From DAIDKA01 sp036498905 (GTDB lineage Bacteria > Pseudomonadota > Gammaproteobacteria > Steroidobacterales > Steroidobacteraceae): 64,000 nucleotides of DNA. Position 1 is the stretch's first letter. The number at the start of each line of letters is the position of its first letter. The notes under the pieces were generated by a model. It searched no databases. It saw nothing but the letters and a program-made list of their open reading frames with translations, and was not told where the DNA came from. The stretch lies in assembly GCA_036498905.1 (NCBI GenBank), contig DASYER010000124.1, forward strand, positions 1 through 64,000. The letters run 5' to 3'. Position numbers and translations under genes: made by a program. This document shows, in pieces, positions 1 to 8,482 of this stretch.

Positions 1-1297
1 CGCGCACGGTTCGATAGAACTCCGAGCCGTAGGTTCCCTGGAACATCATGGCCAGATCGTTGCTGTCCTGCCAATGCGTCTTGGCTCCCAGCTGCGCCTT
101 GACCTGCTCGTAGAAAGCGGTGCCCGGCAGGGGATACGACACGCTGATGCCGACATCATCCGGCGCGGCCGTATCAATCAGCTCGCGCGTGGCGAGAATG
201 TCCTCCAGCTGCTCGCCGAGGTAACCGAGCTGGATGAAGAAGCCGACGCGGATGCCCTGGGCCTTCAGGCGCGCACGCGCGGTGTGGATCTCGGCCACCT
301 GCACGCCCTTGTTCATGGCATCCAGCACTTTCTGGCTACCGCTCTCGGCGCCCAGCCACACCTCCTGGCAGCCCGCATCGCGCAGCGCCGCGGCCATGGC
401 CGGACTCATCAGGTCGGCCCGCGACTGGATGGTGAAGGGCACGGCGCCGCCGCCGGCACGGGCCGCCTGCGCGAACGCCTGCACCCAGTCCGCCCGGAAA
501 CCGAAGATATCGTCCGCAAACCAGATGTGGTCCGGCGCGAAGCGCTGCTTCAGGTGCAGCATCTCCGCCGCCACCGCCTCCGGTTGGCGCTGCAGATAAC
601 GGTTGCCCCAGATCGGTTTGGCGCACCAGGCGCAGCGGAAGGAGCAGCCGCGCGAGGCGGCCATGTTGAGGCTGAAATACCCGTGCGCGTCCTGCCAGGC
701 GCGCCGGTAACGTGGCATGTCGACCAGGTCCCACGCGGGCAGTTCGGGCTGGATGGTATCGAACCCGCGCGCCGCGCCCGCAGCGCGCGCCTTGCTGCCA
801 TCGGCGGCGGCGATTCCGGATAGGCCGGCGACGAGCTGCTCACGATCCAGCCCCGGATCTGCATCCAGCCGCTGCACCAGTTGCGCCAAGGGTTCGTGCC
901 CCTCGCCGACCAGCACGGCGTCCGCGCCGGCACTGAGGTACGGTCCGGGCGCATCGCTGGCATCGGAGCCGGCCACGATGACGCGCGTGCCGCGCGCACG
1001 GGCCGCGCGGATCATGTCGCAGGCGGCCTGGCGCATCGCCCCTAAGCACATCTTGCTCAGGAAATTGAAATTGTCCTCATAGATGACCAGCAGCTGCGGC
1101 GCCGCGCTCTCCAGGCAGCGCGTGTACTCCTCCAGCCCCTCGGCGAGCATCGCATCGAACAGCGCCACCTGGTGCCCACTGTGCCGCAGCAGCGCCGCGA
1201 CCTGCAGTGTGGCAAGCGGGGGGTAGGGCTTGGCACGCTGGAATTGCTTCGGATCGAAGCGCAGGAAGTAGGAATGACCGACCAGAATCGACAGCAT
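1..1297 (-). CDS. B12-binding-type radical SAM enzyme (3' end outside window)
   Basis: About 432 residues are visible and the C-terminus runs off the left edge. Residues 1-150 look like the Rossmann-type cobalamin-binding domain that precedes many radical SAM cores, with SAGADAVLVGEG near its end. No DxHxxG lower-ligand motif is evident, which is common in this superfamily. The radical SAM cluster motif CSFRCAWC (CxxxCxxC) follows at about residue 222, so it should bind a 4Fe-4S cluster and cleave SAM. Later stretches such as FADDIFG and EVWLGAESGS fit the SAM barrel. The ATG at 1297 is chosen; in-frame GTG/TTG codons lie 12 and 21 bases upstream. It is the last visible gene of a minus-strand operon behind the nucleotidyltransferase gene, 58 bp away. 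Substrate unknown; a radical methylation, cyclisation or rearrangement is inferred from the family only. Confidence 0.85.
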   Translation of the reverse strand, partial: MLSILVGHSYFLRFDPKQFQRAKPYPPLATLQVAALLRHSGHQVALFDAMLAEGLEEYTRCLESAAPQLLVIYEDNFNFLSKMCLGAMRQAACDMIRAARARGTRVIVAGSDASDAPGPYLSAGADAVLVGEGHEPLAQLVQRLDADPGLDREQLVAGLSGIAAADGSKARAAGAARGFDTIQPELPAWDLVDMPRYRRAWQDAHGYFSLNMAASRGCSFRCAWCAKPIWGNRYLQRQPEAVAAEMLHLKQRFAPDHIWFADDIFGFRADWVQAFAQAARAGGGAVPFTIQSRADLMSPAMAAALRDAGCQEVWLGAESGSQKVLDAMNKGVQVAEIHTARARLKAQGIRVGFFIQLGYLGEQLEDILATRELIDTAAPDDVGISVSYPLPGTAFYEQVKAQLGAKTHWQDSNDLAMMFQGTYGSEFYRTVR

Positions 1298-1355
1298 CGA
1301 AAAACCCACGCAAATCAAGGGCCACCTGTTGAGTACCCCTGGGTGGGCGGAAGGT

Positions 1356-2597
1356 TCAGCCGCAGGTGCGCGGGCTCTCCAGGATCGCCCGCACGATGTA
1401 CATGGACGCGTCCCGTGCCGGGCGGCGGAACAGCCACTGAAGGATCCGTCGCCTCTGCGACATGTGCGTCCAGGGGCGCTGGGCAGACCACTGTTCGGCC
1501 GCCATGATCTGGCGCGTGGCGGCCTGCTCGCGGCCCGGAACGACGCGCCGCCACGCATAGCGCCCGCGCTCGCTCAACGAGCGACACCACGGTAATCCGG
1601 GCAGGGCCGGAATCGACAGCGAGGCGTAGGACATCTGGGAGAGGTTCGTCCGGCGGCTCAAACGGCGTAACACCCCCGGGCACTCGGCACGCAGTGCGGC
1701 CAGCACCCGCGCTGGTACCCGCCCGGGCTGATAGCGGTTGATCATTTCCAGGGGCGGAAGCGCCCACCACAGTGCCTGCGGCGTGGCGCGGCTGTCCACC
1801 AGCAGCTCCCAGTCATCCGGGCTCATCCGGGCGGCGAGCCGCGCGATGTCATGCAGATGCATCAGCCGCAGGGCACGAGCGCTCATATTGCCGGTGGCGT
1901 GCAACAGCAGGTGCAGCAGCAGCGCGTGGATCGAGGGATAGAAATTGAGTCCGGGCTTGGGATGGGCCGGAAAGACCCGCTCGGTGATTTCGACTTCGGT
2001 GAGCGGCAGGCGCTCCATGATCCTCGTGTGCAGTTCGATCTTCACCGGATAGTCCTGGTGCTCCCCCACCGGCAGAGCAGCCATTGTGGCTTTCTCCCCG
2101 GCGCCGTCTCGGGGCTCGAAGACCTGGTGTTTCCAGGTCACCGCGGTTTGCACATAGCCCAGCGCCGCCAGCATTTGCACCGCGTGCGCGGCGTCCGCGG
2201 GTCGCACCAGCAGATCGATGTCCGCCATGGGCCGCTCACCGGCCGAATACACCCGCAGTGCATGCAGGGCCGCACCCTTGAGCGCGACGATCGCCAGTCC
2301 CGCCGCCGTCGCGCGCGCGTCGATGGCCTCAAGCACCGCCGCAATGCGCTGATACCGCAGCTGGGTCTGACGGCGTTGCTCGAGCATGAACGACTGCCAG
2401 CTGGGCGGGCCGATCCACTTCAAAGTGCCGCCCAGCAGCGGCGTGACCCCGTGCAGCACGGCGGCGGCACGCGCCATCTGCCATTCGAACGCGGTCCAGT
2501 CAGGAGCGCTGTCCTTGGGGTCGGCCAGTTCGGCGGCAAAGTGTTCGGTGGCCGCGGACAGGCCAAGCTCGATCATGCTGCGTGGCGGCATCATCAT
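1356..2597 (-). CDS. PF14907-type nucleotidyltransferase family protein
   Basis: 413 residues. The family hallmark is clear: IVALKGAALHAL followed by ERPMADIDLLVRP, the metal-binding GxxxDxD-like element of the uncharacterised nucleotidyltransferase family (NTP_transf_5). It is followed by KIELHTRI and the helical HDIARLAARM segment typical of these proteins. Family members are found beside peptide-modification and polysaccharide genes, but their substrates are mostly unknown. It sits third in a minus-strand operon between the methyltransferase (42 bp upstream) and the radical SAM gene. The start (MMMPPRSM) has several adjacent ATG codons, so the exact first residue is uncertain by a few positions. 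The C-terminal 100 residues are arginine-rich and carry no motif I recognise. Confidence 0.82.
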   Translation of the reverse strand: MMMPPRSMIELGLSAATEHFAAELADPKDSAPDWTAFEWQMARAAAVLHGVTPLLGGTLKWIGPPSWQSFMLEQRRQTQLRYQRIAAVLEAIDARATAAGLAIVALKGAALHALRVYSAGERPMADIDLLVRPADAAHAVQMLAALGYVQTAVTWKHQVFEPRDGAGEKATMAALPVGEHQDYPVKIELHTRIMERLPLTEVEITERVFPAHPKPGLNFYPSIHALLLHLLLHATGNMSARALRLMHLHDIARLAARMSPDDWELLVDSRATPQALWWALPPLEMINRYQPGRVPARVLAALRAECPGVLRRLSRRTNLSQMSYASLSIPALPGLPWCRSLSERGRYAWRRVVPGREQAATRQIMAAEQWSAQRPWTHMSQRRRILQWLFRRPARDASMYIVRAILESPRTCG

Positions 2598-2639
2598 CCC
2601 GGTGAGTGCCCCGCCGCCGCCGAGCGGTTCTATGGACGC

Positions 2640-3311
2640 TCAGCGCGCCTTGCGCATCCTGAAGACGACGGCCACCGGGACCTGCAGCGCCCGCGGGTCG
2701 AAGCGCTGGTCGGCCACGATATCGTCGGCGTTCAGTTGCGGCTCGATCACGTCCTCGATACACAGACCGACCGCCTTGCTCGCGGCATGCCAGTCCGAGT
2801 AACGATGCGTCGTGTAGCGCACCGCGTAGCGCTGCTCGCCGACCGTGAAGGTCCGTTTCCACCCCAGGGCATCGGCGATGGGATGAAAATCACTGCACAG
2901 CAAGGTCCCCGAATCGTTGAGCACGCGGGCGAGTTCGCCCAGCGCCGAACGCAGGTCGGCGACGTGACCCAAGGTCAACGCGCACACCACGACATCCGCC
3001 CAGCCATCAATGACCGGCACGCTGGTGACCGAGCCTTGGGTCACCGGCAGGCCCAGGTCCCTGGCCCGCGCCAGCATCTGCCCCGATTGGTCGACGCCGA
3101 GCAGTGCCGCGCCGCGCTGCCGGGCATGCAGCAGGTAGCGACCGCTGCCGCATCCCACGTCGAGTACGCGCAGCCCCTGCAGCGACTGCGGCAGCAGCGC
3201 CAGCATGGCGCGCTCTTCGGCCAGCATGAACGGGTTGTGGGCATGCGCCGGATAGTTGGCGGCCCACAGCGCGTAGCCTTCGAGCGGATCGAGTTCGCGC
3301 GGATCATTCAT
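2640..3311 (-). CDS. Class I SAM-dependent methyltransferase
   Basis: 223 residues from the ATG at 3311, which overlaps the stop of the upstream amidohydrolase gene in an ATGA; this coupling is why I reject a longer in-frame extension to 3380. Motif I is VLDVGCGSGRYLL (about residues 47-59), then LLGVDQS as the acidic motif II and a SAM-pocket region around DVVVCALTLGHV. The layout is that of the Methyltransf_11/25 group (ubiquinone-methyltransferase-like fold). The substrate cannot be read from the sequence. Translational coupling to the amidohydrolase and closeness to the nucleotidyltransferase suggest one pathway. Confidence 0.85.
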   Translation of the reverse strand: MNDPRELDPLEGYALWAANYPAHAHNPFMLAEERAMLALLPQSLQGLRVLDVGCGSGRYLLHARQRGAALLGVDQSGQMLARARDLGLPVTQGSVTSVPVIDGWADVVVCALTLGHVADLRSALGELARVLNDSGTLLCSDFHPIADALGWKRTFTVGEQRYAVRYTTHRYSDWHAASKAVGLCIEDVIEPQLNADDIVADQRFDPRALQVPVAVVFRMRKAR

Positions 3312-4477
3312 TGCAGAGTGAGCCCCGGCTCCAGAGTCCAGGCCGGCACTCCTTTGGTAAGCAGCGCATCGCTGCGGCAAAGTTTGGGCTGCCCATCGAG
3401 GAATACGGCGACATAGGGAATGCGCAGGTGGGTAAACCAGGCCGCGAAATCCGGGTCGGTGATGAACGGTTCGCCGTCACGGATGACGGCACGCAGCTGC
3501 GCGCGCTGCAGATCGCGAAAGGGGCTGAACGGGTCGGTGTGCGTTGCACGCACGATGATGTAGTCGTCGCGGCCGCTCGCGCGCAGCAGCCGCAGGGCGC
3601 GCTCGGTCACCAGCTGCAGCAGTTCGCGCGCCGTGAAATCACTGTGCGCCGCGGCCACCTTCAGTTCCGCCAGCAGGTCACGTGCACCGGTGAGTCGCGA
3701 GTCGGTTCCCAATGCCAGGCAGCCGGCATCGAACAGCGCGCGCAGCCGGCGCGGCGCGATGGTCTGGCCCAGCAGTGAAAGATTGCTGGACGGGCACCAT
3801 ACGACCCCGGCGCCCGCGTTCACGATATCCGCCACATCGGCATCGCCCAGACCCACCGCGTGGATCAGTACGGTATTGCCCCCGAGGCATCCGAGCTGCC
3901 GCAGTTCCTGCAGCTCGCCGCAGGCTTGGGTATCCGTGCCTTCCGCAAGATGGATGAACCAGGGGATCTGGGCCGGTGCGGCATGGAAGCTGGCCGCAAC
4001 CGACGGTCCGTGGCGCAGGCGCAGCGAATGCGCCCAGGTGTACGGCTGCGACACGCGCACCGGAAAGCTGCGCGCCTCGAATGCATCATGTGCCGGATCG
4101 TGGTGCATGACGGTGGTCGCGCCGCTCAACGCGTTCTTCAGTCCCCCGTGCCACAGCCGTGCATGCAGCGGCATGGTCAACGCCGTCTGGACCGCCGGAT
4201 CCCGGAAGTGCTCCTTGAAGGCGGTCGCCCATTCGTAGCTGTTGGGAAAGGGCGCGCTGTGCGGCAGGGGCGGGACGCTGTTCTGGTGCAGGTGATCATG
4301 CGCATTGACCAGCCCCGGCAGCACGACGTGCTCACTCAGCTCCTGTTCGAAGCGCGTAGCGGGCTCGGCCGCGGAGGCGAGCCAAAGATCGCGCACGATG
4401 ACGCTGCCATCGGCCGGAGAGGCAACGGATACATTGCGCAGGACCACCACGATTCCATGAGTACCCCCGGGCGGCAC
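3308..4477 (-). CDS. Amidohydrolase-superfamily metal-dependent hydrolase/deaminase
   Basis: 389 residues beginning at a GTG. The metal site of the ATZ/TRZ-type amidohydrolases is present: NAHDHLHQN (H60, H62), IHLAEG (H176), IHAVGL (H206) and GTDSRLTG (D259). These enzymes hydrolyse or deaminate C-N bonds in nucleobase-like and other nitrogenous ring compounds, using one bound metal. The protein is somewhat shorter than MTA/SAH deaminases (about 430-450), mainly at the N-terminal beta-sandwich, so the start may be approximate. It is the first gene of the four-gene minus-strand operon and overlaps the methyltransferase by 4 bp. Deaminase versus hydrolase activity is undecided. Confidence 0.82.
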   Translation of the reverse strand: MPPGGTHGIVVVLRNVSVASPADGSVIVRDLWLASAAEPATRFEQELSEHVVLPGLVNAHDHLHQNSVPPLPHSAPFPNSYEWATAFKEHFRDPAVQTALTMPLHARLWHGGLKNALSGATTVMHHDPAHDAFEARSFPVRVSQPYTWAHSLRLRHGPSVAASFHAAPAQIPWFIHLAEGTDTQACGELQELRQLGCLGGNTVLIHAVGLGDADVADIVNAGAGVVWCPSSNLSLLGQTIAPRRLRALFDAGCLALGTDSRLTGARDLLAELKVAAAHSDFTARELLQLVTERALRLLRASGRDDYIIVRATHTDPFSPFRDLQRAQLRAVIRDGEPFITDPDFAAWFTHLRIPYVAVFLDGQPKLCRSDALLTKGVPAWTLEPGLTLQ

Positions 4478-4542
4478 AAAGGTTCTCGACCCCAGGACCG
4501 CAAGTGCTTACAGTGGCCTTCCTTGGATGGGAGGGTGGCAGC

Positions 4543-5154
4543 ATGAAAGTGGCGCTTATTGGCGGGACGGGCAGAATCGGCAGCAAGATCACGGCGGAAC
4601 TGCTCGGTCGGGGTCACTCGGTGACCGTGATCGCGCGCAATCCGGACAAGGCGCCCGGCAATCCACATCTCAAGGCCGTCAAGGGCGATGTCACCCAACC
4701 GGATGCCGTCGCGGCATTGGTCCGCGGACACGATGCCGTCATCAGTTCCGCCCCGTTCAATCCGGGCATTTCCCCGCAGGTGCTCGCGGCGGTGCGCAAA
4801 TCGGGCGTGAAGCGCTACATAGCGGTGGGGGGCGCGGGCTCGCTGACGGGCGCGGACGGCAAACTCGTCATGGACAATCCGCAGATTCCGGCCGAGTGGA
4901 TGCCCAGCATCAAGGAAGGCTCGGAACTGTTGAAGCTGCTGCGCGCCGATCAGCAGCTGGACTGGACCTTCTTCTCACCGGCGGTCCAGATCGGGCCGGG
5001 CGAGCGCACCGGCAAGTTCCGCTTAGGCGCGGATGAGGTCGTCGCGGCCGCAGACGGCAAGAGCTCGATCTCGTACGACGATTACGCGATCGCCCTGGTC
5101 GATGAGCTCGAGAACCCCAAGCATATCCGGCGCCGCTTCACCATCGGCTACTGA
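4543..5154 (+). CDS. NAD(P)-binding Rossmann-fold protein (NmrA/SDR-a type)
   Basis: 203 residues from the ATG at 4543, preceded by a good ribosome site (GGGAGGGTGGCAGC). The N-terminus MKVALIGGTGRIGSKI carries the GxxGxxG dinucleotide motif; VKGDVTQPDAV and RYIAVGGAGS match the atypical SDR/NAD(P)H-binding family (PF13460). The middle TFFSPAVQIGPGERTG also fits. Such proteins are often NADPH sensors or flavin/quinone reductase-like enzymes. It is divergent from the amidohydrolase operon with only about 65 bp between starts, so the two may share a regulatory region. Confidence 0.8.
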   Translation: MKVALIGGTGRIGSKITAELLGRGHSVTVIARNPDKAPGNPHLKAVKGDVTQPDAVAALVRGHDAVISSAPFNPGISPQVLAAVRKSGVKRYIAVGGAGSLTGADGKLVMDNPQIPAEWMPSIKEGSELLKLLRADQQLDWTFFSPAVQIGPGERTGKFRLGADEVVAAADGKSSISYDDYAIALVDELENPKHIRRRFTIGY

Positions 5155-5166
5155 GGCGCGGTGCTC

Positions 5167-7329
5167 TCAACCGCGCGGATCCAGGTACTTCGCCTCGAAC
5201 ATCACGAACACACCCAGGCCCGGTTCCGGTTCAAAGAACCGTGAATTCGCATCGTTGACGATGACCGAGCCGATGTAGGCCTTGTTGAACATGTTCTCGA
5301 TGCGCAGGTACTCGCTGGTCTGCCAGCCGGTGCTCTTCTGCTCGAAGCCGGCCCGTAGATTCTCGGTCCAGTAACCTCCGGCATAGCCGCTGTTGCGATC
5401 ATCGGCATAGATGCCTGAGCGCACCAGTGTTTCGGCCGTGGCCGAGAAGCCGGCGGCCGGATAGCGCCAGGTCAGGCCGGCATACAGGATGTTCTGCGGT
5501 ACGGCGGGCAGGTGACTGCCGGCGGCAATCAGCGGCGTGGCGCACGGCGTCGTTCCGGCGCAGTACGCATCGGCCACGACCGCGCGGATGTAGGAATAGG
5601 CGATGCGTGTTTCGAAGTTGCCGGGCAGGTCGGCCGTCACGCCAAGCTCCGCGCCGTCGCGCTGCGTGGCGCCGATGTTCTGGTAGACGGTGCGACCGCC
5701 GGAGGCGGTGAGCGCGCCCAATTCATCCACGGTGCGGATCAGGAACACGGCCGCGTCGGCGCGGAACAGCTCGCCGCGGGACTTCACGCCCACTTCATAG
5801 TCATTGCTGTGCGCCGCCTTCAGTCCGAAGTTCAGCCCCGGCAGGTTGCCGCTGATGGAGCGATACGCCAGCTCATTGAGGGTCGGGGTCTCGAAGCCAC
5901 GGCCGAAGGAGGCGTAGCTGCTGAGATTGTCGGTGAGGCTGTAACTCAATCCCGCTACCGGATTGGTGGCCGAGTAGCGCGTGCTGCTCAGGGGCAGGGC
6001 ACCACTGACGGACAGATGGCTGTGGTCGGTGATGTCCACGATGCTGTTGCGCACGCCGGCCGTCGCGTGCAGACGTTCGGTGAGATCCCACTGCGCCTGG
6101 AAGTACTCATCGAGGTCGTGCACCAGATTGGTTTCGTAGCGGCGCGGCGCACCCAGCACGCCCAGGTCCGTGCCGACGTAATTCAGATAACCGCGCCGGT
6201 GTTCGTCCATGTCGTCGTAGTTCATGCCGGCGGTCATGGTGAGCGCCGTACCCAGGAATTCACGACGGTCGGTGAAATGCACATCGGTGCCGTCGTAGTT
6301 GCGCGCCAGGTCGATGACGCCACCGGGACTGGTCGACGCGGCCTGCGTCGCCAGCGGAATGGACTGGAACTGGGTGGTCTGACGATGGCCGCTGTAGACC
6401 ATGGCGACCAGGCTGTCGTGGGCGCCGAACTGGCGTTCGTAGGTCAGGCCCAGCTGCTCCTGCGTCAGGGACTTGCGGGTGTTGAACATGTCCGCGCCGG
6501 TTCCGGCCTGCATCCGATCCGTTACCACCTGCGCCGCGGTCAGCCCCAGCGGATCCTGCACGAAGGGCATCTCGACGGCATTGGCGATGAAGGTCAGCTG
6601 CGACACATCATCGAGCTGCACGCGCACCCGGCCGTTCAGCAGATTGCGTTGTGCTTCGCTGTGCCGGCGATAGCCGTCGGTCTGGAAATGCGAAACGTCG
6701 AGCAGGTAGTTGACGCGGCCCGTATCGCCGCCAACCACTCCCGCGTAGCGCTGGGTATTCAACGATCCGTATTCCAGCGTCGAACCAAGCTCGAATCCCG
6801 GCGGCGCATTCGCGGTGAAGATGGCGATGACGCCGCCGGAGGAATTGCCGTACAACGCGGAGAACGGTCCGCGCAGCACTTCGATGTGATCGGCGGAACC
6901 CAAGTCGAACTGTGAGAACTGGCCCTGGCCATCGGGCATTGTTCCGGGAATGCCATCCGAATACAGACGCACGCCGCGCGCGCCGAAGCTGGATCGCGCG
7001 CCGAAGCCGCGCGAGGAGATCTGCAGGTCCTGGGCATAGTTCTGGCGATTCTGTACCGAGACGCCCGGAACCGTATCCAGCGACTCGGACAGGTTGACCT
7101 GCGATTGACCCTCGTGAATCGTTCTGCTGCTGATGCGATCCACGGACATCGGCAGCGTGAGGCTGTCCTGTGCAATGCGCGTCGCGGTCACGACCACCGA
7201 TTCCAGATCGGCGGGCGCATCGGCATCGGCCGACGTATCGGCGGCACCGGGTGCATCGGCAGCCTGCGCCACCGCGCCGCACGCCACGGCGCACATCAGC
7301 ATCAACATCCCTGTCCGGTGCCGGCGCAT
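5167..7329 (-). CDS. TonB-dependent outer-membrane receptor
   Basis: 720 residues with a Sec signal peptide (about residues 1-23, ending AVAQAAD). The plug domain follows: LESVVVTATR, then DTVPGVSVQNR, ISSRGFGARSSFGARG and EVLRGPFSALYGNSSGG, all diagnostic of TonB-dependent receptors. The rest is a 22-strand-type barrel with many aromatic strand ends. It resembles the FecA/YncD-type group, but the ligand is not evident. The C-terminus MFEAKYLDPRG extends past the last aromatic residue, where most such porins end in Phe. An AAGGAA ribosome site sits 7-8 bases before the ATG. It is divergent from gmk; a dyad at 7383-7400 lies in the shared gap. Confidence 0.92.
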   Translation of the reverse strand: MRRHRTGMLMLMCAVACGAVAQAADAPGAADTSADADAPADLESVVVTATRIAQDSLTLPMSVDRISSRTIHEGQSQVNLSESLDTVPGVSVQNRQNYAQDLQISSRGFGARSSFGARGVRLYSDGIPGTMPDGQGQFSQFDLGSADHIEVLRGPFSALYGNSSGGVIAIFTANAPPGFELGSTLEYGSLNTQRYAGVVGGDTGRVNYLLDVSHFQTDGYRRHSEAQRNLLNGRVRVQLDDVSQLTFIANAVEMPFVQDPLGLTAAQVVTDRMQAGTGADMFNTRKSLTQEQLGLTYERQFGAHDSLVAMVYSGHRQTTQFQSIPLATQAASTSPGGVIDLARNYDGTDVHFTDRREFLGTALTMTAGMNYDDMDEHRRGYLNYVGTDLGVLGAPRRYETNLVHDLDEYFQAQWDLTERLHATAGVRNSIVDITDHSHLSVSGALPLSSTRYSATNPVAGLSYSLTDNLSSYASFGRGFETPTLNELAYRSISGNLPGLNFGLKAAHSNDYEVGVKSRGELFRADAAVFLIRTVDELGALTASGGRTVYQNIGATQRDGAELGVTADLPGNFETRIAYSYIRAVVADAYCAGTTPCATPLIAAGSHLPAVPQNILYAGLTWRYPAAGFSATAETLVRSGIYADDRNSGYAGGYWTENLRAGFEQKSTGWQTSEYLRIENMFNKAYIGSVIVNDANSRFFEPEPGLGVFVMFEAKYLDPRG

Positions 7330-7382
7330 GCTTGGAATTCCTTACTCGAACGCTAGCCAATGAGGTGCGCCAGAATGAGTAC

Positions 7383-7400
7383 TTGCACACATTGGTGCAA
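7383..7400. promoter_or_regulatory. 18-bp dyad TTGCAC-N6-GTGCAA in the TonB receptor/gmk gap
   Basis: The perfect 6-bp inverted repeat TTGCAC ... GTGCAA with a 6-bp spacer lies 54 bp upstream of the receptor start and about 50 bp before the gmk -10 candidate (TACAAT, 7432-7437). It looks like a dimeric regulator operator. It resembles an NtrC site (TGCAC ... GTGCA), but the spacer is one base shorter than in the enteric consensus, so that reading is weak. Confidence 0.45.
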
Positions 7401-7462
7401 TACAGATAAACGCTAAAAAACATCAGTTCGCTACAATGCGCAGGTGCAGCCGGAAAACAGCC

Positions 7463-8104
7463 ATGACTAGCGGGAAACAAAGCACGCGCACCGGCGGGCT
7501 GTTCGTGATCTCGGCGCCCTCGGGCGCCGGCAAGACCTCATTGGTCAAGGCATTGCTGGCGCGCGATCCGCAGCTCACCGTTTCGGTTTCCCACACGACC
7601 CGGCCGCCGCGCGCCTCGGAGCAGCCCGGTCGTGAGTACTGGTTCGTGACACCGCAGGAGTTTCAGGAACGGCTGGCGCGCGGGGAATTTCTGGAACACG
7701 CGCGGGTGTTCGACAACTTCTACGGCACGGGGCGCGCGACGGTGGAGACGCAACTGGCCGCCGGTCGGGACGTCATTCTCGAAATCGACTGGCAGGGTGC
7801 GCGGCAGGTGCGCGCGTCGGCGCCGGGCTGCACCACCATTTTCATCCTGCCGCCCTCGCGCGCCGCGCTCGAGGAACGGCTGCGCAACCGGCAGACGGAT
7901 ACCGCCGAGGTGATCGCCCGGCGCCTGCGCGATGCCGTGGGCGATATGTCGCACTACCAGGAGTTCGGCTACGTGGTGGTCAATGACGATTTCGACACGG
8001 CCTGCGCCCAGCTGCAAAGCATCCTGGCGGGGGCCGGGGCGGCGCTGGCGAGCAATCGGCCGCAGCTGGCCCCCCTGCTGGCGGATCTGCTCGGCCCGGC
8101 CTGA
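7463..8104 (+). CDS. gmk: Guanylate kinase
   Basis: 213 residues; converts GMP plus ATP to GDP plus ADP in the cytoplasm. The P-loop is SAPSGAGKTSLV (about residues 16-27). The GMP-binding segment TTRPPRASEQPGREYWFVT and FLEHARVFDNFYGT are conserved, as is LEIDWQGARQVR. The length matches E. coli Gmk (207). I choose the ATG at 7463 (MTSGKQ) over the upstream ATG at 7436 because the latter lies inside a -10-like element (TACAAT, 7432-7437). It heads the gmk-rpoZ-spoT cluster, the standard gammaproteobacterial order. The 84 bp to rpoZ contain no hairpin I would call a terminator. Confidence 0.97.
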   Translation: MTSGKQSTRTGGLFVISAPSGAGKTSLVKALLARDPQLTVSVSHTTRPPRASEQPGREYWFVTPQEFQERLARGEFLEHARVFDNFYGTGRATVETQLAAGRDVILEIDWQGARQVRASAPGCTTIFILPPSRAALEERLRNRQTDTAEVIARRLRDAVGDMSHYQEFGYVVVNDDFDTACAQLQSILAGAGAALASNRPQLAPLLADLLGPA

Positions 8105-8188
8105 GACTGGCCAAAATGGGCCCCGTTGCCGTAGACTTCTGAACCTCTTCCGCCCTTCGCGGCGGCAATCACCTAAAGTTAGCAGGAT

Positions 8189-8467
8189 ATGGCCCGAATC
8201 ACCGTCGAAGACTGTCTCCAGAACGTCGATAACCTGTTCCACCTAGTGCTGCTGGCCTCCCAGCGTGCCCGGCGGCTGGCCAACGGCGCCGAACCGACCG
8301 TTGCCTGGGAAAACGACAAACCCACGGTAGTCGCCCTGCGTGAAATCGCCGGCGGCACGATCACGGCTGAAATGCTCAGCGAGCCGGAGCCGCCGCCGGT
8401 CGAGGCCACCATGCCGGACGCCGAATCTATGGCATTCCGGGCCCCGCAATTTGGTCTTGGAGACTGA
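8189..8467 (+). CDS. rpoZ: RNA polymerase omega subunit
   Basis: 92 residues. MARITVEDCLQNVDNLFHLVLLASQRARRL is the conserved omega N-terminus (shown here only as the start of the match); WENDKPTVVALREIAGG follows. Omega assists RNA polymerase assembly and contributes to the ppGpp-binding site 1, fitting its position directly upstream of spoT (16 bp). The acidic, proline-containing tail (SEPEPPPVEATM) is variable in the family. A short-spaced AGGAT ribosome site precedes the ATG. Confidence 0.96.
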   Translation: MARITVEDCLQNVDNLFHLVLLASQRARRLANGAEPTVAWENDKPTVVALREIAGGTITAEMLSEPEPPPVEATMPDAESMAFRAPQFGLGD

Positions 8468-8482
8468 CTCCAGGCGTAACCT

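Noticed and set aside
74..823. Long plus-strand ORF (249 codons) opposite the radical SAM gene
   Set aside because: It is an Arg/His/Gly-rich antisense reading without any motif. The minus frame contains CSFRCAWC and normal protein composition.
1851..3416. 521-codon plus-strand ORF
   Set aside because: Antisense to the nucleotidyltransferase and methyltransferase genes, with low-complexity composition (RHRQ-rich). Typical of shadow frames in GC-rich DNA.
7383..7400. Firm NtrC-site assignment of the dyad
   Set aside because: Half-sites match TGCAC/GTGCA, but the spacer is shorter than the consensus and no nitrogen gene is adjacent; kept only as an operator-like dyad.
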